From IMG/VR virus record IMGVR_UViG_3300035523_000125, positions 1 to 51,684 of that record: a DNA stretch of 51,684 nucleotides. One strand, given 5' to 3'. Of this stretch, positions 1 through 8,208 are shown piece after piece. How positions within the stretch are numbered: position 1 is the first letter of the stretch; each line of letters opens with the position of its first letter. The position numbers and the translations under genes were made by a program. Below the pieces are notes generated by a model. That model did no database searches and was not told the DNA's origin. It saw only the letters and a list, made by a program, of their open reading frames with translations. Source of the DNA: a virus.

Positions 1-1
1 C

Positions 2-637
2 AAGCACCGCCTTCTCTGCGGCGACTCGACGAACGCGAAGGACCTCGCGCGCCTGCTCGACGGGGCCAGGGCGGACCTGTGCCTCACCGATCCTCCCTAC
101 GGCATCGGCGAGAGCTACGAGTCGCACGACGACACGCAGGAGAACCTTCGCCACCTGGTCGACGGGTTCTTCGGCCAGGCCCGCGCGGCGTCCGACGTGG
201 TGCTGCTGACGCCGGGCAACGTCAACCAGCGGCACTACCCGAAGCCAGAGTGGACGCTCGCGTGGTTCGTCCCGGCCGGCGCGGGCAGCGGGCCCTGGGG
301 CTTCTCGTGCTGGCAGCCGGTCCTCGCCTACGGGAAGGACCCTTACCTCGCGGCGGGCAAGGGGCGCAGGCCCGACGCCCTCGTGAAAACGGAGCCGTCG
401 GACCAGTCGCTTGCGCACCCCTGCCCGAAGCCGGTGGGCGTGTGGTCCTGGCTCATGGAGCGCGGCTCGCTCGATGGCGCGCTCGTGCTCGATCCCTTCT
501 CGGGCTCGGGGACCAGCTTCATCGCCGCGGAGCAGACCGGCCGGCGGTGCTGCGCCATGGAGCTCGAGCCCAAGTACGTCCAGGTCGCCATCGAGCGCTG
601 GCAGGGCTTCACCGGACAGAAGGCGGAGAGGGCCTGA
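2..637 (+). CDS. Phage DNA methyltransferase, 3' part (5' end outside window)
   Basis: The frame is open from the first bases, so the gene begins upstream of the window. The visible part starts with KHRLLCGDST, the usual entry into the methylase domain of ParB/methylase fusion proteins. It then has the catalytic DPPY motif (about residue 30 of the visible part) and ends with the SAM-binding motif DPFSGSGTS. The motif order DPPY before FSGSGT is typical of N4-cytosine/N6-adenine methylases of the beta class. The last 25 or so residues (ELEPKYVQVAIERWQ) are almost identical to the end of the next gene, so the two are tandem paralogues. It probably modifies phage DNA against host restriction, as do Mu-like and other phage methylases; the target sequence cannot be read from the protein. 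Confidence 0.85.
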   Translation, partial: KHRLLCGDSTNAKDLARLLDGARADLCLTDPPYGIGESYESHDDTQENLRHLVDGFFGQARAASDVVLLTPGNVNQRHYPKPEWTLAWFVPAGAGSGPWGFSCWQPVLAYGKDPYLAAGKGRRPDALVKTEPSDQSLAHPCPKPVGVWSWLMERGSLDGALVLDPFSGSGTSFIAAEQTGRRCCAMELEPKYVQVAIERWQGFTGQKAERA

Positions 638-639
638 CC

Positions 640-1929
640 ATGACTCGACCGTCCAAGACCGCCGCGCCTGCGACGCGCCTGGAGTGGATGCCGATCGGCC
701 AGCTCCAGGCCGCGAGCAGGAACCCGAAGCAGCACAGCCCCGAGATCGGGACGAGCATCGGTCGCTTCGGCTACGTCGAGCCGATCGTCCTCGACGAGCG
801 CACCGGTCGCATCGTCGCCGGCCACGGCCGCCGCGAGGCCCTGATGGCGATGCGACAGCGCGGCGATGCGCCGCCCGCGGGCATCCGCGCCGAGGGCGAC
901 GAATGGTTCGTGCCGGTGCTCCGTGGATGGGCCTCCCGCTCCGACGCGGAGGCCGAGGCTTACCTGCTGGCCAGCAACAAGCTCACCGAGGCGGGTGGCT
1001 GGGACAACCAGATGCTCGCGGAGTTGCTCAAGGACCTCGGTGCCCAGGACGCGCTCGACGGCGTCGGGTTCACCGCCGAGGAGCTGGAGGCGCTGCTCGG
1101 CGAGGCCGGCGGCATCGGCGCAGGCACGGAGGGCCTCACCGATCCAGACGAGGTACCGGAGGAGCCCACCGAGGAGGAGACCTACGTCAAGGCAGGGGAG
1201 CTGTGGGTCCTCGGCAAGCACCGCATCCTCTGCGGCGACTCGACCAGCGCAGCGGACATCGCCCGCGTGATGGACGGGGCCAAGGCCCAGCTCTGCTGGA
1301 CGGACCCGCCCTGGAACGTGGCCTACGGCTCGGCCGCCAACCACCCGAGCTGGAAAAGCCGGCAGATCGCGAACGACGACCTGGGGGAGAGGTTCCCAGA
1401 GTTCTGCCAGGCGTTCTGCAAGGGGATCGCCGCGGTCACTCAGCCCGGCGCCCTCCTCTATATGGCGATGAGCGCCCAGGAGTGGCCGACGATCCACGCG
1501 GCGCTCACCGCCACCGGCTTCCACTGGTCGTCCACGATCATCTGGGCGAAGGACTCGCTGGTCCTGTCGCGCAAGGACTACCACACGCAGTACGAGCCCA
1601 TCTGGTACGGCTGGAACGCCGAGGGCCCGCGGCTCCACCCGCTCGAGGACCGGCAGCAGAGCGACCTCTGGCAGATCGCGCGGCCGAAGCGCTCGGACGA
1701 GCACCCGACCATGAAGCCGGTCGAGCTCGTTGTCCGCTCGGTCACCAACAGCAGCAAGGCCGGCGAGGTCGTCTACGAGCCGTTCTCGGGCTCGGGGACG
1801 ACCATCCTCGCCTGCGAGAAGACCGGACGGCAGTGCCGGGCGATCGAGCTGGAGCCCAAGTACGTCCAGGTCGCGATCGAGCGCTGGCAGGCCTTCACCG
1901 GGCAGAAGGCCCAGCGGGGTGCCGCGTGA
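640..1929 (+). CDS. ParB-like nuclease domain / DNA methyltransferase fusion
   Basis: A 429-aa protein. The first 110 residues form a ParB/Srx-like domain (signature GHGRREA, about residue 65). A short acidic linker around residue 170 leads to the methylase domain, which begins VLGKHRILCGDST and has DPPW (about residue 222) and the SAM motif EPFSGSGTT (residues 380-388). The ATG lies two bases after the preceding stop, which rules out the much longer upstream reading of the same frame. This architecture is common in phage packaging regions directly before terminase. The likely role is adenine or cytosine-N4 methylation of phage DNA. It may differ in target from the paralogue upstream, since the middle regions are unlike (DPPW against DPPY) while the C-termini match. 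Confidence 0.88.
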   Translation: MTRPSKTAAPATRLEWMPIGQLQAASRNPKQHSPEIGTSIGRFGYVEPIVLDERTGRIVAGHGRREALMAMRQRGDAPPAGIRAEGDEWFVPVLRGWASRSDAEAEAYLLASNKLTEAGGWDNQMLAELLKDLGAQDALDGVGFTAEELEALLGEAGGIGAGTEGLTDPDEVPEEPTEEETYVKAGELWVLGKHRILCGDSTSAADIARVMDGAKAQLCWTDPPWNVAYGSAANHPSWKSRQIANDDLGERFPEFCQAFCKGIAAVTQPGALLYMAMSAQEWPTIHAALTATGFHWSSTIIWAKDSLVLSRKDYHTQYEPIWYGWNAEGPRLHPLEDRQQSDLWQIARPKRSDEHPTMKPVELVVRSVTNSSKAGEVVYEPFSGSGTTILACEKTGRQCRAIELEPKYVQVAIERWQAFTGQKAQRGAA

Positions 1930-2609
1930 GCCGGAAGGTCCACTCGGACGGTGAGCAGCGACCGCCGGCCGCCGCGCTCCGGGCCATTGATGCGTGGCTC
2001 GACGCCAACGGCCTGCGCCGCGTCACGCTGGTCGAGGCACTCGCCTCGAGCCAGGTGCACATCTCGCGGCTCTTCGCTGGCGGCGGCTACCTCTCGGCGA
2101 CGCAGCGGCGGGCCCTGGAGAAGCTCACGGGCGGCGCCATCACGACCGCCATGCTCGAGGGCAAGGCGGAGCCGCCGACGAGGATGGAGGCGAAGCGCCG
2201 GGCACCCGTCGCGCCACGGATTGCTGCGCCGCCGCCGGAGGTGGTCGCCCCCGCCGTGCCGGCAGCCCCGGTGGCGAAGCCGCAGACGACCGAGGAGGCC
2301 GAGCGCCTGGTCGACGAGCTCGCGACGAAGGCCATGCCCGCCGCGTTCAAGCTCGTCGTCCAGCAGATGGTGCAGGCGAAGAGCGAGTCGGAGAAGCGGC
2401 GCTGCGCCGAGATCCTCATCGAGCAGTTCCGCGGCAAGGCCAAGCAGTACGAGCGGCGCGAGAAGTCCGAGCCGCCGGCGACGGATGCGGAGCTCATCGA
2501 AGTCTTCCAGCGAATCGAACTCAACCTCGGAGTCACGAATGCTCGATCCCTCCCGCATGTCCCCGGTGGAGCGGCTGGTGATGGCTATGGGGGCGAAGGC
2601 CTTGCATGA
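1926..2609 (+). CDS. Putative terminase small subunit (HTH protein)
   Basis: A 227-aa protein starting at a GTG that overlaps the stop of the methylase gene (GTGA). An N-terminal helical part (residues about 15-75) includes a helix-turn-helix-like stretch (SSQVHISRLFAGGGYLSATQ). A Pro/Ala-rich linker (about 95-125) follows, then a charged helical C-terminal part. Position directly before the large terminase and this DNA-binding plus oligomerisation layout fit a small terminase, which recognises phage DNA and regulates the packaging motor. The assignment rests on context more than on a family signature. The 3' end overlaps the large terminase by about 70 bases, implying translational coupling. 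A phage regulator is the main alternative. Confidence 0.5.
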   Translation: MSRKVHSDGEQRPPAAALRAIDAWLDANGLRRVTLVEALASSQVHISRLFAGGGYLSATQRRALEKLTGGAITTAMLEGKAEPPTRMEAKRRAPVAPRIAAPPPEVVAPAVPAAPVAKPQTTEEAERLVDELATKAMPAAFKLVVQQMVQAKSESEKRRCAEILIEQFRGKAKQYERREKSEPPATDAELIEVFQRIELNLGVTNARSLPHVPGGAAGDGYGGEGLA

Positions 2610-3933
2610 CGCCCTCACGCCGAAGCAGCGCCAGGCGCTGCGGTATTGCTGGCCGCTCTGGGAGCGCCCCAGCATCCGCCTCGCGCCGCCGGCGCCGCCG
2701 AAGCACGAGCCCGGCTACGGGCTCTGGACCGGCCAGCAGGAGCCGCCGGGCGGGTGGCTCTACTGGATCTTCTGTGGGGGCCGCGGTGTCGGGAAGTCGC
2801 GGCGGCTCACCCAGTTCGTCCTCGACCGCGCGCAGCGCTTCCCCGGCTGCCGTATCGCGGTGGTGGCGCGCACGGCAGGCTCGCTGTGGGGCGAGGTCGT
2901 CGAGGGCCAGTCCGGGATCCTCCCCTGTTCGCCACCCTGGTTCCTTCCCAAGGTCCAGACGAACAAGCGGCGCCTCGTCTTCCCGAACGGCTCCAAGGCG
3001 ATCCTCTTCACCGGCGAGGAGCCCGACAACCTCCGCGGGCCGAACAACCACTTCGGCGCCGTCGACGAGCTGGCGGCCATGCCCTACGCCGAGGAGGTCT
3101 GGCGGCAGCTGCAGATGACCATGCGGTCGGGCCTGCATCCGCAGACCATGGTCGCGACCACGCCGCGCCCCTTGAAGCTGCTCATCCGCCTGACCCAGGA
3201 CGAGCGGTCCGCGGTCACCATCGGCGCGAGCCACGAGAACCGCGCGAACGTCGCGCAGAGCTGGCTCGACGAGAACCTGAAGGTCTACGAGGGCACCGCG
3301 TTCGGTCGCCAGGAGATCGGTGGCGAGATCCTCGAGGAGATGCCGGGCGCGCTCTTCAAGCGCGAGTGGTTCGAGCGGTCCTGGTGCCCCGACGTGCAGC
3401 GGGACTCGCCGTTCCGGCGAATCGGCATCGGTGTCGACCCGGCCGAGACCAGCGGGGAGAAGGCGGACAACTGGGGCATCGTCGCGGCGGGCCTGCGCGA
3501 GGACGGGATCATCCAGGTCCTCGAGGATGCGACGGTCAACGCCACGCCGGACGTCGCGGCCAAGGCGGCGGTCGCCCTTTACTGGAAGCACGGCGCCAGC
3601 TTCATGGTCGCCGACGTCGGCCGCAGCGGGGCAATGGTCGACTCGATGATGAGGCTCGTCGACCCGCGGGTCCGCGTTCTCAAGAAGGGCGGGAACAAGG
3701 GCAAGCGAGCGTGGGCCGAGAGCGTCGCGGTCCTCTACAGCAAGCACCTCGTCTCGAACGCTCCCGGGCTCGGGAAGCTTGAGGACGAGTGCTGCCAGTG
3801 GACCGACGACGTGAAGGCGTGGAGCCCCGATCGGATGGACGCGCTCGCGTACGTGATCAGCGAGCTCGCGTTCAAGTCGCCGCTGGCGCAGGCCGGGCTG
3901 AACCGCGAGCCCGTGGCCCCGCGGCGCATGTGA
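2539..3933 (+). CDS. Phage terminase large subunit
   Basis: A 464-aa DNA-packaging motor. The ATPase half shows Walker A in CGGRGVGKS (residues 79-87) and a Walker B/catalytic acid at VDE (175-177). The nuclease half (RNase H fold) shows the first metal ligand in GVDPAETSG (D300) and the terminal SPDRMDAL motif (D434) typical of terminases. It cuts concatemeric or integrated DNA and pumps it into the prohead through the portal. The ATG at 2539 was chosen because the similarity-like stretch begins shortly after it. ATGs at 2557 and 2581 are alternatives and would shorten the overlap with the small terminase. The frame is open further upstream only as a shadow of the previous gene. Confidence 0.93.
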   Translation: MLDPSRMSPVERLVMAMGAKALHDALTPKQRQALRYCWPLWERPSIRLAPPAPPKHEPGYGLWTGQQEPPGGWLYWIFCGGRGVGKSRRLTQFVLDRAQRFPGCRIAVVARTAGSLWGEVVEGQSGILPCSPPWFLPKVQTNKRRLVFPNGSKAILFTGEEPDNLRGPNNHFGAVDELAAMPYAEEVWRQLQMTMRSGLHPQTMVATTPRPLKLLIRLTQDERSAVTIGASHENRANVAQSWLDENLKVYEGTAFGRQEIGGEILEEMPGALFKREWFERSWCPDVQRDSPFRRIGIGVDPAETSGEKADNWGIVAAGLREDGIIQVLEDATVNATPDVAAKAAVALYWKHGASFMVADVGRSGAMVDSMMRLVDPRVRVLKKGGNKGKRAWAESVAVLYSKHLVSNAPGLGKLEDECCQWTDDVKAWSPDRMDALAYVISELAFKSPLAQAGLNREPVAPRRM

Positions 3934-3966
3934 AGCACCAACGCAGTCTTGGCGGAGGTGGACCGC

Positions 3967-4320
3967 ATGGCAGACCTGCTCTCGTTCATGCTCAACAACA
4001 ACGTGGCCCTCGGCCAGGGGCTGAGCGTCCTCTATCGGGACAGCCTGACCGCTCGCAACCTCAACGACTGGCGCCCCGGCAGTCCCGACCGAGAGCGCAA
4101 GCGGATCCCGTGGTACCGGCGCGAGGAGAAGAAGCAGCACACCGACGAGTACCGCTGGCGCATGGAGACGGAGCGCCACGTGGCTCGGGAGATCAAGAAC
4201 CGCACGCCGAGCGGGCAGTACCTCGAAGCGCGCCGCCAGCGCGTCCTCGCGGCGCTCGGCATGTCCTACGAGATGGCGCTGTCGAAGCTCACCTTCGAGG
4301 GGAAAGGGGCAAACGCATGA
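3967..4320 (+). CDS. Small phage protein of unknown function
   Basis: A 117-aa, highly charged, mainly helical protein. The ATG is preceded by a good Shine-Dalgarno (ggaggtgg); a TTG at 3949 would add six residues. No family recognised. The central part is rich in Arg/Lys/Glu and the C-terminus is helical. It lies between terminase and a small HTH protein, and its stop overlaps the next start (ATGA), so it belongs to the packaging/head operon. Confidence 0.7.
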   Translation: MADLLSFMLNNNVALGQGLSVLYRDSLTARNLNDWRPGSPDRERKRIPWYRREEKKQHTDEYRWRMETERHVAREIKNRTPSGQYLEARRQRVLAALGMSYEMALSKLTFEGKGANA

Positions 4321-4538
4321 ATGGAGATGCTTTCGAGGACGCGGTCTTCTTCTCGCTGCCCGAGCTCGCCGAGCTCTCGGGGCTCAGCAAGAAGCGGCTC
4401 CGTCACATCCTCGAGACGGGCGGGGTGACCTTCATCCGCTCGGGCCGTCTCGTCCTGGTCTGCCGGGTCGAGCTGAGGGAGGCGATGCCGTCGGTCTACG
4501 AGGCGCTGCTGCAGCGCGCGCAGCGGAAGGTGGCCTGA
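4317..4538 (+). CDS. Small helix-turn-helix (excisionase/MerR-like) protein
   Basis: A 73-aa protein starting in a 4-base ATGA overlap with the gene before. The sequence FSLPELAELSGLSKKRLRHI is a typical winged-HTH/excisionase DNA-binding start (helix, turn, recognition helix with KKRLRH). The next residues (ETGGVTFIRSGRLVLV) read like the wing of the Xis/MerR fold. It may be a phage regulator or a DNA-bending factor. There is no partner integrase in view. Confidence 0.65.
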   Translation: MNGDAFEDAVFFSLPELAELSGLSKKRLRHILETGGVTFIRSGRLVLVCRVELREAMPSVYEALLQRAQRKVA

Positions 4539-4547
4539 ACGAGGATT

Positions 4548-4596
4548 CCCGCTCGTGCCCGCTCGGGCCACTCGTGCCCGCTCGTGCCCGCTCGGC
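4548..4596 (+). repeat. Short tandem repeat, about five 10-base units
   Basis: Five imperfect head-to-tail copies of CCCGCTCGTG (4548, 4558, 4568, 4577, 4587; the third is 9 bases, the second and last end in GG). They sit in the 113-base gap between the HTH gene and the portal gene. They could be slipped-strand duplications or binding sites for a regulator; nothing in the sequence decides. Confidence 0.75.
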
Positions 4597-4651
4597 CCTG
4601 ATTTGCAGTGGGGTATGAGAGGCGCGCAAGGACGCGGCTCCGAAAGCGACC

Positions 4652-6001
4652 TTGCCAGTCCCCAAGCCCAGCCAGGCGCCTCGCGCACAGCGAAACGAGA
4701 CGGATTATTGGGAGCGCGCCCGGCTGGGCGCCTCCCCGGTCCGCGTTCGCTACCGCGACCTGCCGATCTCGTCGTCGCAGTCCTTCGACGAGGTCGCGAC
4801 CGTGCGCCAGGCGCTCGTCGACCTCGAGCGCGGCCAGTTCTACTCGGTCGCGCAGCTCTGCGACGCGTTCGGCTGCGACGACCGCATCAACGGCGTTCTC
4901 CAGACGAGGGTCGATGCTCTCTGCAGCCTTCCGCTCGAGCTCAGCGGGCGGACCTCGAAGCGGAAGGCCGGGAAGCTGGCAGCGCGGGCGCAGGACGAGT
5001 GGGGTGGCTGGTTCCCCGATGCCGAGGTGAAGCGGCTGCTGCGGTGGGGTTTGCTGCTCCGCCTCGGCATCGGGGAGTTGCTGTGGGACACGAAGGAGCC
5101 CGGCTACTGGGCGCCCCGGCTCAAGGTCTGGGACCCGCGGTTCGCCTACTGGCGGTGGGACACGAGGAGCTTCTGGCTCTCGACCCTCGACGGCCAGGTG
5201 GAGATCACACCCGGCGACGGGCACTGGATCCTGTACGCGCCGGACGGCTACGCGCGCGGCTGGATGAACGGCCTCGTCAGGTCCCTGGCGCTCCTGTTCC
5301 TCATCCGCCACTGGGCGACGCGGGACTGGGCGCGGTACTCCGAGGTTCACGGCCTGCCGATCAAGAAGGCGGTCGTGCCGGCGGATGCGAAGGCAGAGGA
5401 CAAGGAGGCGTTCGAGGACGACCTCCGGACGCTCGGCGGCGAAGGCGTCATCCGGGTCGCCAAGGATGAGCAGGGTCTCGGGTTCGACATCGCGCTGGTG
5501 GAGGCGGCGAGCCAGAGCTGGGAGGGCTTCCAGAAGCTGATCGAGAAGTGCGACGAGTGCATCGCGGTCGACGTGCTGGGGCAGAACCTGACGACCTCGA
5601 TGAAGAGCGGTGGCTCGTACGCGGCGGCCAACGTCCACGATCGCATCCGGCTGGACCGGCTCGAGGCGGACGCGAAGAGCCTCGGTGACTGCCTGGCCGA
5701 GCAGGTCATGGTCCCGTGGGCCGCCTACAACTGGGCGGACGAAAAGCTGGCGCCGCGGGTGAGCTGGAGCACGAAGGCGCCCGAGGACCGGGCCAGCACG
5801 GCGACGACGCTGAACAGCCTGGGCGACGCGCTCAACAAGCTGAAGACGGCGGGGCTCAACGTCGATCTGGTGGAGGTGGCGAAGCAGTTCCGCATCCCGG
5901 TGGTCGAGGGCGAGCCGGTGATTGAACCGGAACCGGCGCCAGCGCAGCCAGGTGCAGAGCCGCCGCGGGAAGAAGCGGAGCCTACGGAAGATCCTCGATG
6001 A
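4652..6001 (+). CDS. Mu-like portal protein (DUF935 family)
   Basis: A 449-aa protein of the DUF935/Mu gp29 portal family, which forms the dodecameric ring through which DNA enters and leaves the head. Family features seen are the early YRDLPISSSQ segment, the WDPRFAYWRWD region, RYSEVHGLPIKKA in the centre, and the long C-terminal helix region QNLTTSMKSGGSYAAANVHD followed by IRLDRLEADAKSL. The start is a TTG. No stronger start fits because the conserved part begins soon after it. The C-terminal tail is Pro/Glu-rich and overlaps the end of the convergent gene by 20 bases. In Mu a gpF-like minor head protein follows the portal; here it is absent. Confidence 0.88.
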   Translation: MPVPKPSQAPRAQRNETDYWERARLGASPVRVRYRDLPISSSQSFDEVATVRQALVDLERGQFYSVAQLCDAFGCDDRINGVLQTRVDALCSLPLELSGRTSKRKAGKLAARAQDEWGGWFPDAEVKRLLRWGLLLRLGIGELLWDTKEPGYWAPRLKVWDPRFAYWRWDTRSFWLSTLDGQVEITPGDGHWILYAPDGYARGWMNGLVRSLALLFLIRHWATRDWARYSEVHGLPIKKAVVPADAKAEDKEAFEDDLRTLGGEGVIRVAKDEQGLGFDIALVEAASQSWEGFQKLIEKCDECIAVDVLGQNLTTSMKSGGSYAAANVHDRIRLDRLEADAKSLGDCLAEQVMVPWAAYNWADEKLAPRVSWSTKAPEDRASTATTLNSLGDALNKLKTAGLNVDLVEVAKQFRIPVVEGEPVIEPEPAPAQPGAEPPREEAEPTEDPR

Positions 6002-6371
6002 AGACCCGCTGGCCCTTGAGCACGACCTCGAAGCCGGTCCCGGTGGCGATGAGATTCCAGCCGGCCCCATGAAGGTGGATGCGGGTCCTGCCGCTTCTCT
6101 TGAAAGGCAGTGGAACGAGGTTGTCGAAGGTCGCTTCAGCAACCTGGACGCTCCCATCCAGGATCCACAGATCGCCCGGCGGGGGAGCGATTTCGATCGT
6201 GCCCTGCTCGATGACCGCCTCGGCCTCCTGCGCCCAGCCAGTCCCCGGGTCACGTCCCGGCTCCACAGCGCTCGCTTGCAGGTAGAGCGACAGGTCCATG
6301 TGGACCTTGCCCTCGACCTTTCGCACTCCAAGCAAGTGCGAGTCGTGCAGCTCGAACGCCAGATTCTCCAA
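5982..6371 (-). CDS. Reverse-strand moron-like gene, unknown function
   Basis: A 129-aa protein transcribed against the head operon. The start chosen is a TTG at 6371 (ENLAFELHDSHLLGV) with a strong Shine-Dalgarno (ggaaggaa) eight bases before it; the frame is open further upstream without a good site. The composition is that of a folded beta-rich protein: hydrophobic strands alternate with charged loops (VHMDLSLYLQ, GTIEIAPPPGDLWILDGSVQ, TRIHLHGAGWNLIATGTGF). This differs from the Arg/Pro-rich shadows elsewhere. Family not recognised. A lone reversed gene between portal and protease is the usual form of a phage moron. Function unknown. Confidence 0.65.
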   Translation of the reverse strand: MENLAFELHDSHLLGVRKVEGKVHMDLSLYLQASAVEPGRDPGTGWAQEAEAVIEQGTIEIAPPPGDLWILDGSVQVAEATFDNLVPLPFKRSGRTRIHLHGAGWNLIATGTGFEVVLKGQRVFIEDLP

Positions 6372-6427
6372 TGCCTTGTTCCTTCCCACGCGGGGCTTCG
6401 GCCGCAACGGGAGCAGAGAGGATACCG

Positions 6428-7651
6428 ATGGCCCGCGAAAAGTCACCGCGCATCACGGCACGCATCGAGGAGCGGAACGGCCAGAAGCGCGGCGCACTCC
6501 ACCTCTACGACGCTGTTGGTGGGTGGGATGGCATTCGCGCGAAGCACGTCGTCGAGAAGCTCGAGGCCCTGAAGGGAGAAGGCGCCGAGCACCTGGACGT
6601 GCACATCAACTCGCCCGGCGGGGACGTCTTCGAGGGGATGGCGATCCACACCGCCATCGCCTCCTGGCCCAACGGCGAGAAGCGCGTCCACGTGGACGGG
6701 CTGGCGGCCAGCATCGCCTCGATCGTCGCGATGGCGGGCGACGAGATCGAGATCAGCCCGACCGCGATGGTGATGGTCCACGAGCCGCGCGGCTTCGCGA
6801 TGGGCGGCGCCGCCGACCTCCGCAAGATGGCCGATCGCCTCGATTCGATCAGCGATGTGATGTGCGACGTCTACGCCGCGCGCACGGGCCTCGCGAAGGC
6901 CGAGGTCGAGAAGCTCGTCGCGGCCGAGACCTGGATGTCCGCGAGCGAGGCGGTTGCGAAGGGCTTCGCCGACAAGGTCACCGAACGCGAAGACGACGAC
7001 GAGGACGACCCCGACGAGGACGACGACGAGCGCGAGGACGACTCGCTCGCTCGAGCGGTGGCGCTCTTCAAGCACGCGCCGCCGGACGTCGCCCGTCTGC
7101 TGAACCAACCTCTCACCCGCCGCAAGGAGCCGCAGATGCCCGAGCCGATCGCTGCCGTCGAGACCAAGGCCTTCGAGGCCCGCTTCGCTGCGCTGACGGA
7201 GCGCGCCGAGGCGGCGGAGAAGATCCAGGGCGAGTTGCTCGCCATCACCGGCAAGGCCACGGCCGGCGAGGCCCTCGCGCTGGTCGCGGGCCTGAAGGAG
7301 AAGGCGTCGAAGGCCGACGAGCTGGCCGCCCAGCTCTCCGCGCTCGAGGCTGAAAAGCGCATGGGTCAGGTCGCCGCGCTGCTCGATGCCGCCTCCCGCG
7401 AGGGGCGCCTGACCCCGGCCAAGCGCGAGGAGCTGATGAAGGCGGACGCGCCGGCCTTCGCGCGCGACCCCGCCCAGCTCAAGGTCTTCCTCGACTGCCT
7501 GCAGCCGGTCGTCGTGCCCGTCGCGGCGCCGAAGCACGAGGAGCCGAAGGCCGCGCCGGAAGCGGCGCTCACCGAGGACGAGAAGCACTTCGCCGAGCAG
7601 CTCAAGCTGGACCCCGCCAAGGTCGCCGCCGCCAAAAACAAGAAGCAGTAG
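6428..7651 (+). CDS. Prohead protease (ClpP-like) with C-terminal scaffold domain
   Basis: A 407-aa protein. Residues 10-190 are a ClpP/S49-type serine protease: NSPGGDVFEG forms the oxyanion-side loop, the nucleophile is S95 in AASIAS, and the His is H118 in MVHEPRGF. An extremely acidic linker (about 188-212, Asp/Glu runs) joins it to a helical coiled-coil part (235-407, AEAAEK and KADELAAQL segments) typical of scaffolds. The protease clears the scaffold during head maturation. The layout matches Mu gpI with an internal gpZ and lambda C with an internal Nu3. The ATG at 6428 lies just beyond the divergent gene's start. Confidence 0.88.
   Translation: MAREKSPRITARIEERNGQKRGALHLYDAVGGWDGIRAKHVVEKLEALKGEGAEHLDVHINSPGGDVFEGMAIHTAIASWPNGEKRVHVDGLAASIASIVAMAGDEIEISPTAMVMVHEPRGFAMGGAADLRKMADRLDSISDVMCDVYAARTGLAKAEVEKLVAAETWMSASEAVAKGFADKVTEREDDDEDDPDEDDDEREDDSLARAVALFKHAPPDVARLLNQPLTRRKEPQMPEPIAAVETKAFEARFAALTERAEAAEKIQGELLAITGKATAGEALALVAGLKEKASKADELAAQLSALEAEKRMGQVAALLDAASREGRLTPAKREELMKADAPAFARDPAQLKVFLDCLQPVVVPVAAPKHEEPKAAPEAALTEDEKHFAEQLKLDPAKVAAAKNKKQ
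7136..7651 (+). CDS. Nested in-frame scaffold protein start inside the protease gene
   Basis: An in-frame ATG at 7136 begins MPEPIAAVETKAFEARF. An AAGGAG Shine-Dalgarno sits six bases before it (7124-7129), which is rare inside a coding region. It lies just after the acidic linker, exactly where the protease ends and the coiled-coil scaffold begins. The product would be 171 aa. Internal scaffold starts are known for lambda Nu3 and Mu gpZ. The proposal here is inference from the SD/ATG pair and its domain position. Confidence 0.7.
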   Translation: MPEPIAAVETKAFEARFAALTERAEAAEKIQGELLAITGKATAGEALALVAGLKEKASKADELAAQLSALEAEKRMGQVAALLDAASREGRLTPAKREELMKADAPAFARDPAQLKVFLDCLQPVVVPVAAPKHEEPKAAPEAALTEDEKHFAEQLKLDPAKVAAAKNKKQ

Positions 7652-7714
7652 CCAGTCCGACAACCCTCACCGCCGTCGGGCGCTGCGATTGCGGCGGCCC
7701 ACGCAGGAGAAGTC

Positions 7715-8149
7715 ATGACCGCTCTCTCGAGCTACCGCGACACCAAGCGGATGGGCGACGACGTCATCCCGTCTGTCTTCGACCTCCTCGTCGCCGACAA
7801 CGTCCACATCTTCAAGGGCGCGATCGTCGGCCTGGCTGGCGGGTACGCCGCCCCGGCGGGGAGCGCCTGCACCAAGGTCGTGGGCATCGCCGAGTCCGAG
7901 GTGGACAACACGCAGCCCGGGCACGCGGTCGGGGCGAAGCGCGTGCGCGTGCGCCAGGGGACGTTCAAGGTGGCGAACAGCGCCGCCGCGGACGCGCTGG
8001 CGATCGCCGACGTCGGCAACCTCTGCTACGCGGCCGACGACCAGACGGTCGCCAAGACCGCGGGCGCGAACCTGCCGGTCGCCGGCACCGTCATCGGCAT
8101 CGACCCCGATGGCGTCTGGGTCCAGATGAACCTCGACGGCCGCAGCTGA
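7715..8149 (+). CDS. Capsid decoration/stabilisation protein (DUF2190-like)
   Basis: A 144-aa protein that is glycine- and valine-rich with predicted beta structure. It has the pattern of DUF2190 and head-decoration proteins: VHIFKGAIVGLAGGYAAPA near the start, regular Val-x-Gly-Ile repeats (VVGIAESEVDN), and GTVIGIDPDGVWVQ at the end. It sits directly between scaffold and major capsid, the usual decoration-protein slot. The ATG follows a GGAGAAG Shine-Dalgarno. Confidence 0.75.
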   Translation: MTALSSYRDTKRMGDDVIPSVFDLLVADNVHIFKGAIVGLAGGYAAPAGSACTKVVGIAESEVDNTQPGHAVGAKRVRVRQGTFKVANSAAADALAIADVGNLCYAADDQTVAKTAGANLPVAGTVIGIDPDGVWVQMNLDGRS

Positions 8150-8208
8150 TCCACCTCGCAGCCTCACCAACAAGCCGCGCTCTCGCGTGAGGGCGCACGG
8201 AGACACGC

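Noticed and set aside
343-1704. Reverse-strand frame over the methyltransferase genes
   Set aside because: Shadow of two clear forward methyltransferases; no motif or good start.
4496-6331. 611-codon reverse-strand frame across the portal gene
   Set aside because: Antisense shadow with low-complexity composition; the real reverse gene is only 5982-6371 in another frame.
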